Below are positions 1 through 7,776 of a DNA stretch of 22,026 nucleotides, piece after piece (positions within the stretch are counted from its first letter, which is position 1; every line of letters begins with the position of its first letter). Under the pieces are notes generated by a model. The model did no database searches, was not told where the DNA came from, and worked only from the letters and a program-made list of their open reading frames with translations. Source of the stretch: an uncultured Leucobacter sp. (GTDB lineage: Bacteria > Actinomycetota > Actinomycetes > Actinomycetales > Microbacteriaceae). A program made the translations under genes and the position numbers. Location: contig CAMFIY010000005.1 of the NCBI GenBank assembly GCA_945952575.1, positions 1 to 22,026 on the forward strand, in the 5' to 3' direction.

Positions 1-1130
1 TCGTCGCTGTGCACCCGGTAGACGGTCGCGACCGGTCCGAAGATCTCCTCGCGGTACGAATCAGAGTCGCGGGGCACGTCGACCAGCACGGCCGGCGAGT
101 AGTGGGCGCCGGGGCCCTCCGACAGCACGCCGCCGGCCAGCAGCCGGGCCCCCTCCGAGACGGCCTGCTGCACCTGCGCGTTCACGGTCTCCGCCGCGCC
201 GCGGGTCGACAGCGGCACGTACTCGCCGTCGCCCAGGTTCATCTGGTCGCCGGGCCTCAGCCCGTCGGCGAGCTTCACGAGCTCGGCGACGAACTCGTCG
301 TAGATGTCGTCCATCACGATGAGGCGCTTGTTGGAGTTGCAGACCTGCCCGCCGTTGTAGGTGCGGAAGTCCCAGGCCGCCTTGGCGACCGCGGCGACGT
401 CGTCCGAGTCGAGCACGACCATGGGGTCGAGGCCGCCGAGCTCGAGCACGCACTTCTTGAGGTGAGTGCCCGCCTGGGCGCCGATGATGGCGCCGGCGCG
501 CTCGGAGCCGGTGAGCGAGACGCCCTGCACACGCGGGTCGGCGATGATCGTGCCGATCTGATCGTGCGAGACGAAGAGCGCCTGGTAGCCGCCGACCGGC
601 ACGCCGGCCGCCTCCATGATCTCCTGGATCACGAGATTCGACTTCGCGCAGATGTCCGCGTGCTTCAGCAGGATCGTGTTCCCGAGGACCAGGTTGGGGG
701 CCGCGAAGCGCGCCACCTGGTAGTACGGGAAGTTCCACGGCATGACGCCGAGCAGCGCGCCGATGGGGAGCTGCTCGATCACGGCCTTGCCCGGGATGGT
801 GCTCGGGATCTCGTAGTCCGTGATGAGGCCCGGCCCGTAGACGCCGTAGTAGTCGATGATCGCGGTCGCGAAGTCGACCTCGTCGAGGCTCTCCGCCAAC
901 GACTTGCCCATCTCGAGCGCGATGATCTCGGCCAGCTCCTGACGACGCTCCGCGAAGATCTCGGCAACCCGGCGCACGACGCCGGCACGGTGCTGGACGC
1001 TCTGCTCGCGCCATTCGCGGTAGGCGGTGTCGGCCGCGACGAGCGCCTGCTCGACCTGAGCATCGGTCGCGGATTCGAAGGTCTCGACAATCTCCCCCGT
1101 CGCGGGGTTCTGAACTCGATACTTCGCCAT
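1..1130 (-). CDS. NAD(P)-dependent aldehyde dehydrogenase, probably 2-oxoglutarate semialdehyde dehydrogenase; C-terminus beyond left edge
   Basis: 376 codons are visible, starting at ATG 1130 behind a good AGGAAA ribosome site; the C-terminal part lies outside the window. Aldehyde dehydrogenase superfamily motifs are clear: PWNFP (131-135), LTGSE (206-210), the general base Glu230 in LELGG, the catalytic Cys264 in GGQVCNSNKR, and EEIFGPV (361-367). It resembles the succinate/2-oxoglutarate semialdehyde dehydrogenase branch. It is the last visible gene of the minus-strand hydroxyproline run, 34 bp after a dehydrogenase gene. From that context I infer that it oxidises 2-oxoglutarate semialdehyde, made by the DapA-family enzyme upstream, to 2-oxoglutarate. 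Succinate semialdehyde or another aldehyde remains possible. The family call is very secure; the substrate is inferred. Confidence 0.9.
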   Translation of the reverse strand, partial: MAKYRVQNPATGEIVETFESATDAQVEQALVAADTAYREWREQSVQHRAGVVRRVAEIFAERRQELAEIIALEMGKSLAESLDEVDFATAIIDYYGVYGPGLITDYEIPSTIPGKAVIEQLPIGALLGVMPWNFPYYQVARFAAPNLVLGNTILLKHADICAKSNLVIQEIMEAAGVPVGGYQALFVSHDQIGTIIADPRVQGVSLTGSERAGAIIGAQAGTHLKKCVLELGGLDPMVVLDSDDVAAVAKAAWDFRTYNGGQVCNSNKRLIVMDDIYDEFVAELVKLADGLRPGDQMNLGDGEYVPLSTRGAAETVNAQVQQAVSEGARLLAGGVLSEGPGAHYSPAVLVDVPRDSDSYREEIFGPVATVYRVHSD

Positions 1131-1164
1131 GATTTATCTTTTCCTGTCTGTACTTCCGTACTCC

Positions 1165-1929
1165 TCAGCGCACGTAGTCTGCGCCGGTGATATCTATCGT
1201 CGCACCTGTGGTGTGCCTCGCGCATCCCGTCGCGAGAAATGCGATCACCTCGGCCACGTCGCGGGCCGGGGTGACCTCGCCGAGCGGCAGCGCGTCGAGC
1301 ACGGACGACTCGATCGCCCCCTCGGCGAGATCGGTCGCGACCCACCCGGGGGCGACCGCGTAGGCCAGCACCCCGTCCCGCGCGTAGCCGCGGGCGATGC
1401 CCTTGGTGAGCGCGAGCAGGCCGCCCTTCGCGGCGCCGTATGCGAGATGCTCGGCGTCGTCGCCGCGGTGGGAGGATCGGCTCGCGAGGTTCACGATGAT
1501 CCCGCCCCCCTGCGCCCGGTAGCTCAGGATCGCCCGCCGGCACAGCTCGGCGGGCGCGGCGAGGTTGAGCCCCAGGTTCGCCTCCCAGCCCGCGGACCAG
1601 GCCTCGGCCGAATCGATCTCGGAGGCGATCCAGGCGCCCGCGTTGTTGACCAGCACGTCGATGCCGCCGAAGGCCGTCTCCGCCGCCTCCCACACGGCCC
1701 CGGCGCCCGCGATCCCGTCCAGCTCCCCGGTCACGAGCGCCACGCGCGAGGCCCGATCCGCGCCGCCGATCGCCCCCAGCTCTCCGAGCAGGGCCACCGT
1801 GTGGACGGAGGTCGTGCGCGCATGCACGACCACGCTGGCCCCCCGCTCGTGCAGCAGCGACGCGGTCACGCGCCCGATGCCGCGCGAGCTCCCGGTGACG
1901 AGGATCCGCTTCCCGTCGAGGTCGCCCAT
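1165..1929 (-). CDS. Short-chain dehydrogenase/reductase (SDR), second of a coupled pair
   Basis: 254 residues, a normal classical SDR length. Visible motifs are the Rossmann glycine motif TGSSRGIG (12-19), NNAG (95-98), and the catalytic Ser150, Tyr164 and Lys168 (YGAAK). The end of the second strand reads VVVHAR with Arg rather than Asp, which favours NADP(H). The ATG at 1929 shares one base with the stop of the preceding SDR gene (TGATG), so translation is probably coupled. The open frame continues upstream to 2751, but that part lies inside the preceding gene and looks like an out-of-frame shadow. The substrate is unknown. No SDR step is part of the standard 4-hydroxyproline route, so its role in this operon is open. 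Confidence 0.9.
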   Translation of the reverse strand: MGDLDGKRILVTGSSRGIGRVTASLLHERGASVVVHARTTSVHTVALLGELGAIGGADRASRVALVTGELDGIAGAGAVWEAAETAFGGIDVLVNNAGAWIASEIDSAEAWSAGWEANLGLNLAAPAELCRRAILSYRAQGGGIIVNLASRSSHRGDDAEHLAYGAAKGGLLALTKGIARGYARDGVLAYAVAPGWVATDLAEGAIESSVLDALPLGEVTPARDVAEVIAFLATGCARHTTGATIDITGADYVR

Positions 1930-2690
1930 CAGGCCACCGCCTGGGCGCCGGTGATCTCGACGCAGGATCCGCAGACGAACTCGGCGTCGTCCGAGGCGAG
2001 GAAGGCGATCAGGGCCGCGACCTCCTCCGGGCGGCCGATCCGGCCGAAGGGCACGAGGGCGTCGAGGTCGGCGATGGTCTTGCCCTTCTCGGCGATGCCG
2101 CGCTCGAGCATCGGGGTGTGGATCTCGCCGGGGCAGACCGCGTTGACCCGCACCCGGTCGGGTGCGTAGTCGCGTGCGAGGCTCTTCGTGAACGAGACGA
2201 CGGCGGCCTTGGTCACGTTGTAGGCGATGTGCCCGGGCGCCGGTGTGAGGCCCCACTGCGACGCGGTGTTCACGATCGATCCGCCGCCGGCGGCGATCAT
2301 GCCGGGCAGCACGGCGCGGCACATGTGGAAGAGCGCGTCGACGTTGACGGCGAAGCTCAGCTCCCAGTCGTCCTCGCTCGTGTCGAGCAGCGCGCCCCGG
2401 CGCATCGCACCGGCGTTGTTCACGAGCACGTCGATCGCGCCGCGCTCGGTCTGCGCCTCGACGGCGGCGACCGCCTCGCGCGACGCCTCGGCGGAGGTCA
2501 GGTCGAAGACGAGCTCCTGCGCCGCACCGCCGGCATCGCGGATCTCGGCGGCGACCCGGGCCGCGTGCTCGCCCGCCGCATCCGCGACGAAGACGCGCGC
2601 ACCCTCGGCCGCGAGCCGCCGGCTCGTCGCCGAGCCGATGCCGCCACCGCCGCCGGTCACGAGTGCGACCTTGCCTGCGAACCTGCTCAT
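1929..2690 (-). CDS. Short-chain dehydrogenase/reductase (SDR), first of a coupled pair
   Basis: 253 residues. Classical SDR signatures are TGGGGGIG (12-19), Asp37 at the end of strand two (suggesting NAD(H)), NNAG (91-94), and the catalytic Ser144, Tyr157 and Lys161 (YNVTK), followed by VNAVCPG. ATG 2690 is preceded by an AAAGGAA ribosome site about six bases upstream. It follows the epimerase gene by 72 bp and overlaps the next SDR by one base. Its position in the hydroxyproline operon suggests a role with a hydroxylated or keto intermediate, or with a related natural substrate, but sequence alone does not identify it. Its different predicted cofactor preference from the partner SDR is worth noting. 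Confidence 0.9.
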   Translation of the reverse strand: MSRFAGKVALVTGGGGGIGSATSRRLAAEGARVFVADAAGEHAARVAAEIRDAGGAAQELVFDLTSAEASREAVAAVEAQTERGAIDVLVNNAGAMRRGALLDTSEDDWELSFAVNVDALFHMCRAVLPGMIAAGGGSIVNTASQWGLTPAPGHIAYNVTKAAVVSFTKSLARDYAPDRVRVNAVCPGEIHTPMLERGIAEKGKTIADLDALVPFGRIGRPEEVAALIAFLASDDAEFVCGSCVEITGAQAVA

Positions 2691-2762
2691 GTCTGTTCCT
2701 TTCGATGTGGATCCCGCGGCACTGCCGCGCCCGGGCCGGATCGGTGTGCACGACCCGCCCGC

Positions 2763-3860
2763 TCAGGACGCCCAGATGTCGCCGACGGTGTATCCCTCGG
2801 CATACGGGTCGGTGGGGTCGAGCTGCCAGGTGGCGCGGCCGGTCACCCAGCCGCGGCCGGTGATGGTGGGGAGCACTGCGCGGTGATCGCCGACGGCGGT
2901 CTCACCGACGAGTCGCCCGACGAACTCGCTGCCGATGATGCTGCGATGCGAGAAGTCCTCGCCGATGCCGAGCTGCCCGCGAGCGTGCAGCGCCGCCATG
3001 CGCGCGCTGGTCCCGGTACCGCACGGCGAGCGGTCCAGCACGCCCGTCCAGCTCGCCTCGCGATCGGCGAGGACGGGGGCGCTCGTGAGCACGTTCGCAT
3101 TCTGCGCCTGTTTACCGGGCGCGCGATCCCCGTTGTGCAGCATCACCATCGCGATCCGGTCGATCGCGGGATTCACGGGATGCCGCACCCGGATCTGCTC
3201 GAGCGCCGCGAGCTTCACGAGCGCCGCCGCCCGAGTGATCCGCTTCGCGTTCTCGGGCTTCAGCTCGATCCCGAGCTGCGCGATGTCGAGCTGCACGAAG
3301 AACTGGCCGCCGAAGGCGACGTCGACGCGGACCTCCCCGAACTCCCGCACCCGGAGCGGACGCTCCACCTCGACCGCGTAGGCGGGCACATTGGTCAGGG
3401 TGACGGAGCGCACCTTGATCCGGCCGTCCGCGTGCTCGTGGACCTGCGCCGTCGCCCGCACGACGCCGACCGCGGTGTCGATCACGACCTCGGTCTCCGG
3501 GCCTCGGACCGGCACGATGCCGGTCTCGACGGCGGCCGTCACCGCGCAGATCGTGTTGCTGCCCGACATCGGGGTGAACCCGCCCTGCTCCAGCACGATG
3601 ATCCCGAAGTCGGCGCCGTCGCTCACCGGAGGGAGCAGGAACACGCCGCAGGTCGCCGGGTAGCCGCGCGGTTCGTGCAGGAGCAGGCGGCGCAGCGGGT
3701 CGAGCTCCCGCACGCAGAAGTCGAAGCGCTCGGCCATCGTCTCGCCGCGCACGAAGCGCTCGGCGTTCGGGATGACGCGACCGGGCTCGCCCTCCGCGTG
3801 CACCTCGATCGTCTCGACGGTGACGGGCGCCCCGGGTCCCGAGCTCGGATCCACAGCCAT
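2763..3860 (-). CDS. Proline racemase superfamily: 4-hydroxyproline 2-epimerase and/or trans-3-hydroxy-L-proline dehydratase
   Basis: 365 residues from ATG 3860. A TTG at 3881 overlaps the previous stop as TTGA, but AGGCGGG sits 11 bases before the ATG, so I chose the ATG. Family hallmarks are the first active-site loop PMSGSNTI (residues 97-104, with Ser99 where most members have Cys), the conserved GGQFFVQLD, and the second loop DRSPCGTGTSA with Cys280. The pair is thus Ser/Cys. Cys/Cys is usual in racemases and 4-Hyp epimerases, and Cys/Thr in trans-3-Hyp dehydratases. Ser/Cys members are known and can be epimerases or bifunctional epimerase/dehydratases. The D-amino-acid oxidoreductase and DapA-family genes immediately upstream support 4-Hyp to cis-4-hydroxy-D-proline epimerisation. 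The DpkA-like gene in the island supports an added dehydratase activity. Confidence 0.88.
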   Translation of the reverse strand: MAVDPSSGPGAPVTVETIEVHAEGEPGRVIPNAERFVRGETMAERFDFCVRELDPLRRLLLHEPRGYPATCGVFLLPPVSDGADFGIIVLEQGGFTPMSGSNTICAVTAAVETGIVPVRGPETEVVIDTAVGVVRATAQVHEHADGRIKVRSVTLTNVPAYAVEVERPLRVREFGEVRVDVAFGGQFFVQLDIAQLGIELKPENAKRITRAAALVKLAALEQIRVRHPVNPAIDRIAMVMLHNGDRAPGKQAQNANVLTSAPVLADREASWTGVLDRSPCGTGTSARMAALHARGQLGIGEDFSHRSIIGSEFVGRLVGETAVGDHRAVLPTITGRGWVTGRATWQLDPTDPYAEGYTVGDIWAS

Positions 3861-3877
3861 GCCGACAGTATCCCGCC

Positions 3878-4783
3878 TCAAGCGGCGAGGACGCCGAGTC
3901 GGCGAAGGGCGTCGGCGACGCGCCCGCGCTCCTCCTCGGAGAGCGGCAGGATCGGCGCCCGCACCGGGCCGATCGGCGTGCCGAGCAGCTCGAGCGCGAA
4001 CTTCAGCGCCGCCGGGTAGTTCATCGACTCGAGCACCGAGCTGAGGTTCCAGAGCGGGGCCCAGAGCTCGCGCCCGCGCTCCAGGTCCTTCTCCTCGGAG
4101 ATCACCCGGAAGAGCTCGGCCGCCTGGGCGGGCGCGACCGCGGCGAGGCCCCAGACCGAGCCCTTCGCGCCGAGCGTGATGCCCAGGAACGTCAGCGTGT
4201 CCCAGCCGTTGAACGCGGTGATGCGATCGCTGCGGCTCGTCAGGACGTCGGTCAGCGAGACCGCGTCGCCCGAGGTGTCCTTGAAGTAGTCCACGCCGTC
4301 GATGTCACCGAGCTCGGCGAGCTGGGCGGCGTCGAGGGAGACGCCCGTCGCGCCCGGCACGTTGTAGTACATGATCTGCAGGCTGATCGCCTCGCCCACG
4401 GTCGCGAGGAACGCCTTGAGCGCGTCGAAGGAGAGCGGATCGTAGAAGGGCGGCACGACCATGACGGCGTCGGCGCCCACCTCCTCGGCGTAGCGCGCCA
4501 GCTCCACCGCACCGGCGGTGGAGGTGTGCCCGATGCCGGCCACGACCTTGACGCGACCGGCCGCGGCGGCGACGTTCAGCCGGATGACCTCGCGATACTC
4601 CTCGGGCGTCAGGCTGGTGAACTCCCCCGAGGTGCCGGTCGGCACCACGCCCTGGACTCCGCCGGCGACCATGCGCTCGATCTGGGCCGCGATCGCCGCC
4701 GCGTCGATGGCCGATCCGTCGGCGGTGAAGGGGGTCGGGATCGCGGCGAGCACGCCGCTCAGGTTCGCGTTCTTACGGGTCAT
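3878..4783 (-). CDS. DapA-family lyase, probable Δ1-pyrroline-4-hydroxy-2-carboxylate deaminase
   Basis: 301 residues, the usual DapA/N-acetylneuraminate lyase family length. Visible are the carboxylate-binding loop GTSGEFTSL (50-58), Tyr140 in YYNVPG, and the Schiff-base Lys168 in YFKDTSGD. ATG 4783 follows AAAGGA. The family includes dihydrodipicolinate synthase, keto-deoxy-sugar-acid dehydratases and the hydroxyproline-pathway deaminase that yields 2-oxoglutarate semialdehyde. The flanking D-amino-acid oxidoreductase and epimerase genes, and the aldehyde dehydrogenase downstream, argue for the last. True biosynthetic DapA is unlikely because no lysine genes are near. An alternative is a dehydratase for another 2-keto-3-deoxy acid. 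Confidence 0.87.
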   Translation of the reverse strand: MTRKNANLSGVLAAIPTPFTADGSAIDAAAIAAQIERMVAGGVQGVVPTGTSGEFTSLTPEEYREVIRLNVAAAAGRVKVVAGIGHTSTAGAVELARYAEEVGADAVMVVPPFYDPLSFDALKAFLATVGEAISLQIMYYNVPGATGVSLDAAQLAELGDIDGVDYFKDTSGDAVSLTDVLTSRSDRITAFNGWDTLTFLGITLGAKGSVWGLAAVAPAQAAELFRVISEEKDLERGRELWAPLWNLSSVLESMNYPAALKFALELLGTPIGPVRAPILPLSEEERGRVADALRRLGVLAA

Positions 4784-4838
4784 GGTGCAGTCCTTTCTGC
4801 GGTGGACGGGTCGGTGAAGCGTGCAGGGCGGCGCCGGG

Positions 4839-6083
4839 TCAGCGCCCGCCTCGGAAGCGGGAGGGGGAGAAGGGGAGCAGCACCGGGTCGATCTGGCCGG
4901 TGCGGATCAGCGCGCTCATCGCGCGCGCCGTGGCCGGTGCGAGGGTGACGCCGTACATGCCGTGGCCGCCGGCGACGTAGGCGTTCGACAGCCGGGGCAG
5001 CCGGCCCATGATCGGGAGTCCGTCCGGGGCGACCGGGCGCATGCCGGCCTGGGGCGTGATGTCGGCGGGGGCGGGCGGTTCCCAGTCGCGCAAATAGCTC
5101 AGCGGCGCGCGCAGGATCGCATCGACGCGCACCCGGTTGATGGTCTCGTCGAGACCGCCGAACTCCATGGTGCCCGCGAGCCGCAGACGATCCTCGAACG
5201 GGGTCACGGCGACCTTGGCGTCGTACAGATTGGTCGCGCCCCGCAACCCGTAGGGCTGCATCTCGATCGAGTAGCCCTTGCCGGGGCGGATCGGCAGAGC
5301 GGCGCCGAAGAGCCGTGACACCGGCCCGTTCCAGGCGCCGGCGGCGAGCAGGAAGGCGTCGCCGGCGAAGGTCCGGGTGCCGGATGACGCGCTGACGACT
5401 CGCCCGCCCGCGGTCTGCACGCCGTCGACCGGGGCGTTCTCGACGATCTCGACCCCCATCTCGACGAGCTTCCGGTGCAGGGATGCGCCGAATGCGCGCG
5501 GGTCCAGATGGAGCTCCTTCGGGAAGAAGAGGCCGCCGCGCACCTCGTCCGTGAGCAGCGGCTCGTGCGCGCGGACGTCGTCGCCGAGCATCGTGATCGG
5601 GGCGATGCCGTAGCGACCGGTCAGATCGGCGTAGCCCAGATGGAGGTGCATGTGCGCCTCGTCGTGGAACGCCATGAGCAGGCCGTTGTGCCTCAGCTCG
5701 AAGTCGATCCCGTCGGCGCGGTAGTCGTCGAAGGCGCTGATCGAGTCGCCCATGAGTGCGAGGTGCGCGGCGAACCCGGCCCGCTGATCCTTCGCGTTCG
5801 AGGCTCGGAACATGCCGAGCATGAAGGTCAGGAACGACGGCTTGATCGATGGCTTGATGTAGAGCGGGCTGTCGCGCCGCGTCATCCACTTCATCGCCGA
5901 GACGACGGCGCCGGGCCCGGGCAGGGGGAGGGAGTCCGCGGGAACCGCCCAGCCCGCGTTGACCTCGGCGGCGCCCCTGCCGGTCTCGCGCTGATCCACC
6001 AGCGTGACCGACTCGCCCTCGAGCGCGAGCTGATAGGCGGTGGTGAGGCCGATCACGCCGCCGCCGATGACTACGATGTGCAA
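4839..6083 (-). CDS. FAD-dependent D-amino acid oxidoreductase (DadA family), probable cis-4-hydroxy-D-proline dehydrogenase/oxidase
   Basis: 414 residues. The N-terminal dinucleotide-binding motif GGGVIG (7-12) is followed by Asp30 for the FAD ribose, and the C-terminal FAD-contact motif GGHGMYG (372-378) is typical of the DAO/DadA family. There is no signal peptide or clear membrane helix, so it is likely cytoplasmic or peripherally membrane-bound. ATG 6083 lies behind AGGAG. It is the first enzyme gene after the transporter genes and lies 55 bp before the DapA-family gene. Inferred reaction: oxidation of cis-4-hydroxy-D-proline to Δ1-pyrroline-4-hydroxy-2-carboxylate. It is a single-chain enzyme, in contrast to the multi-subunit D-Hyp dehydrogenases of some pseudomonads. 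D-proline or sarcosine are less likely alternatives. Confidence 0.88.
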   Translation of the reverse strand: MHIVVIGGGVIGLTTAYQLALEGESVTLVDQRETGRGAAEVNAGWAVPADSLPLPGPGAVVSAMKWMTRRDSPLYIKPSIKPSFLTFMLGMFRASNAKDQRAGFAAHLALMGDSISAFDDYRADGIDFELRHNGLLMAFHDEAHMHLHLGYADLTGRYGIAPITMLGDDVRAHEPLLTDEVRGGLFFPKELHLDPRAFGASLHRKLVEMGVEIVENAPVDGVQTAGGRVVSASSGTRTFAGDAFLLAAGAWNGPVSRLFGAALPIRPGKGYSIEMQPYGLRGATNLYDAKVAVTPFEDRLRLAGTMEFGGLDETINRVRVDAILRAPLSYLRDWEPPAPADITPQAGMRPVAPDGLPIMGRLPRLSNAYVAGGHGMYGVTLAPATARAMSALIRTGQIDPVLLPFSPSRFRGGR

Positions 6084-6130
6084 CTCTGCTCCTTTCGGCG
6101 CCGAAGGCGCGGGGCCCTGAGGCCGGGGGG

Positions 6131-6164
6131 TCGGTGGCGGGCGGAGGGCAGTCCGCCCGCCACC
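6131..6164 (-). terminator. GC-rich stem-loop between transporter and catabolic genes
   Basis: A perfect 14-bp inverted repeat (arms 6131-6144 and 6151-6164, loop of 6 bases) lies 19 bp after the ATPase stop and about 48 bp before the next start. Read on the minus strand, no T-run follows it. It is therefore either a weak or factor-assisted terminator/attenuator, or an RNA-stabilising element that sets different transporter and enzyme levels. Confidence 0.6.
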
Positions 6165-6183
6165 GGGTTCGCGATGAGGGGAT

Positions 6184-7008
6184 TCAGAACCGGACGGCGT
6201 CCACGAACTTCTTCAACTCCGGATTGTCGCTGCGGTTGAACGCCTCATCCGGCGTGGTGTTCACCGCGATCTCGCCCTCGTGGAAGAAGACGAGCCGATC
6301 CGCGGCCTTGGAGGCGAAGGCCATGTCGTGCGTCACGAGCGCGACGGCGATGCCCTCCTCCTCCTTGAGACGCTGCAGGACGCCCAGCACCTCGGCCGCG
6401 ACGGGCGGATCGAGCGCCGACGTGATCTCGTCGCAGAGCAGCAGCTTCGGCTCCATCATCAGCGCGCGGGCGATCGCGGCGCGCTGCCGCTCGCCGCCCG
6501 AGAGCTGCGCCGGGCGGGAGTGCAGGTGCTGCGACATGCCCACTTCGGCGAGCGACTTCTTCGCCCGTTCCATCGCCTCGTCCTCGCTCATGCCGAGCTT
6601 CTTGCGCGGCGCGAGGGTGAGGTTCTTGGCGACATCCATGTGCGGCCAGAGGGTGTAGGACTGGAAGATCATGCCGATGTAGGAGTCGACCTCCTTCCAC
6701 ACCGGCGTCCGCTTCTGCTCATCGAACACGATCTCGCCGTCGAACATGATGCGGCCGTCGTCCGGCTCGGTGAGGCCGGCCAGTGCGCGCAGCAGCGTGC
6801 TCTTGCCGGATCCCGACTTCCCGATGATCACCGTGATGTCGCCCACGAGCATGTCGAAGTCGACGTTCTTCATGACCTGCCGGTCGCCGAAGCTCTTCTG
6901 CAGACCGCGGGCCGAGACCAGTACCTCGCCGACGGCCGCGGTGATCGTGCGCACCGCGCCGGTCCGGGTGGTGACCGGTCCGGTCTTCGGGGTGTTCGCA
7001 TCGGTCAT
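6184..7008 (-). CDS. Amino-acid ABC transporter ATP-binding protein (GlnQ/HisP type)
   Basis: 274 residues from ATG 7008, which shares one base with the permease stop (TGATG). The open frame extends further upstream but only as a shadow of the permease gene. All ATPase motifs are intact: Walker A GKSGSGKST (63-71), Q-loop IFQSYTLWPHM (114-124), signature LSGGERQR (169-176), Walker B LLLCDE (189-194) and H-loop His227. The first 28 or so residues form an extension before the conserved domain, longer than in typical GlnQ proteins. It powers uptake by the adjacent permease and binding protein. Hydroxyproline or proline as substrate is inferred from the operon. Confidence 0.95.
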   Translation of the reverse strand: MTDANTPKTGPVTTRTGAVRTITAAVGEVLVSARGLQKSFGDRQVMKNVDFDMLVGDITVIIGKSGSGKSTLLRALAGLTEPDDGRIMFDGEIVFDEQKRTPVWKEVDSYIGMIFQSYTLWPHMDVAKNLTLAPRKKLGMSEDEAMERAKKSLAEVGMSQHLHSRPAQLSGGERQRAAIARALMMEPKLLLCDEITSALDPPVAAEVLGVLQRLKEEEGIAVALVTHDMAFASKAADRLVFFHEGEIAVNTTPDEAFNRSDNPELKKFVDAVRF

Positions 7009-7754
7009 CACGCGACCTGCACTTTCGTTCCGGGGACCATCTGGGCCGCGATCGACTTCTTCTTCCTGCCTCCGCCGCGCAGGTCGCCGTTCATCATGTT
7101 GCGCTCGATCTTGCTGAGGATCAGCGAGACGGGGAACGCGATGACGAAGTAGATCAGCGCCGCAGTGGTGAGGATCTCGAGCGCGCGGTAGGACTCCGAC
7201 GCGATCTTGTTCGCGGTGAACATCAGGTCGGCGACCGCGATGGTCGAGACCAGGGCAGTGTCCTTGAACAGGGAGATGTCGAGCGACATGATCACGGGGA
7301 GCTGCTGGCGCAGCGCCTGCGGGATGACGATGTACCGGGTTCGCTGCCAGCTGGTGAGCCGCAGCATCTTGCCGGCCTCGATCTGTTCGATCGGAACGGC
7401 TTGGAACCCGGATCGGTAGGCCTCCGCCATGAACGCGGTCAGGTTCAGGGTGAGGGCGATGACCGCCGAGATCTCGCCGGGGATCGTGATCCCGGTGAGG
7501 GTCGGCATCGCGTAGTACACCCAGAAGAGCTGTACCAGCAGCGGCGTGCACCGGAAGATCTCGATGTAGCCCTGGGCCACCCATCGGATGACCTCGATGT
7601 TCGACATCCGGAGCAGCGCCACCGGCACCGCCAGGATCATCGAGAGCACGATCACGATCACCGCGATGATCAGCGTCATCTCGAGTCCCTGGAGGAGTCT
7701 CGGGAAGTTGCTCGATACGACCGTCCAGTCGAACTCGTACGTTCTGAGAATCAT
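7008..7754 (-). CDS. Amino-acid ABC transporter permease (HisM/GlnP family)
   Basis: 248 residues with about five hydrophobic segments (for example 22-48 and 192-216) and the cytoplasmic coupling loop starting EAYRSGFQAVP (111-121) and running through GKMLRLTSWQ, the family's EAA motif. Only one permease gene is present, so a homodimer is likely. The C-terminus is basic (GGGRKKK) and cytoplasmic. It starts 22 bp after the binding-protein gene and overlaps the ATPase gene by one base, so all three are co-transcribed. The membrane part of the putative hydroxyproline importer. Confidence 0.94.
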   Translation of the reverse strand: MILRTYEFDWTVVSSNFPRLLQGLEMTLIIAVIVIVLSMILAVPVALLRMSNIEVIRWVAQGYIEIFRCTPLLVQLFWVYYAMPTLTGITIPGEISAVIALTLNLTAFMAEAYRSGFQAVPIEQIEAGKMLRLTSWQRTRYIVIPQALRQQLPVIMSLDISLFKDTALVSTIAVADLMFTANKIASESYRALEILTTAALIYFVIAFPVSLILSKIERNMMNGDLRGGGRKKKSIAAQMVPGTKVQVA

Positions 7755-7776
7755 GGGATATCAGAGACGGCGAGGG

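Noticed and set aside
1930..2751. Upstream extension of the second SDR, making a 528-residue fusion
   Set aside because: The extension is the out-of-frame reading of the first SDR and is Arg-rich; the TGATG overlap defines the true start at 1929.
2118..4019. Long plus-strand open frame across the SDR and epimerase genes
   Set aside because: It is antisense to clear enzymes with intact motifs. Its product is Arg/Asp/His-rich with no fold, as expected from high-GC codon bias.
3878..4783. Housekeeping dapA (lysine synthesis)
   Set aside because: No lysine or diaminopimelate genes are nearby, while hydroxyproline-pathway partners flank it on both sides.
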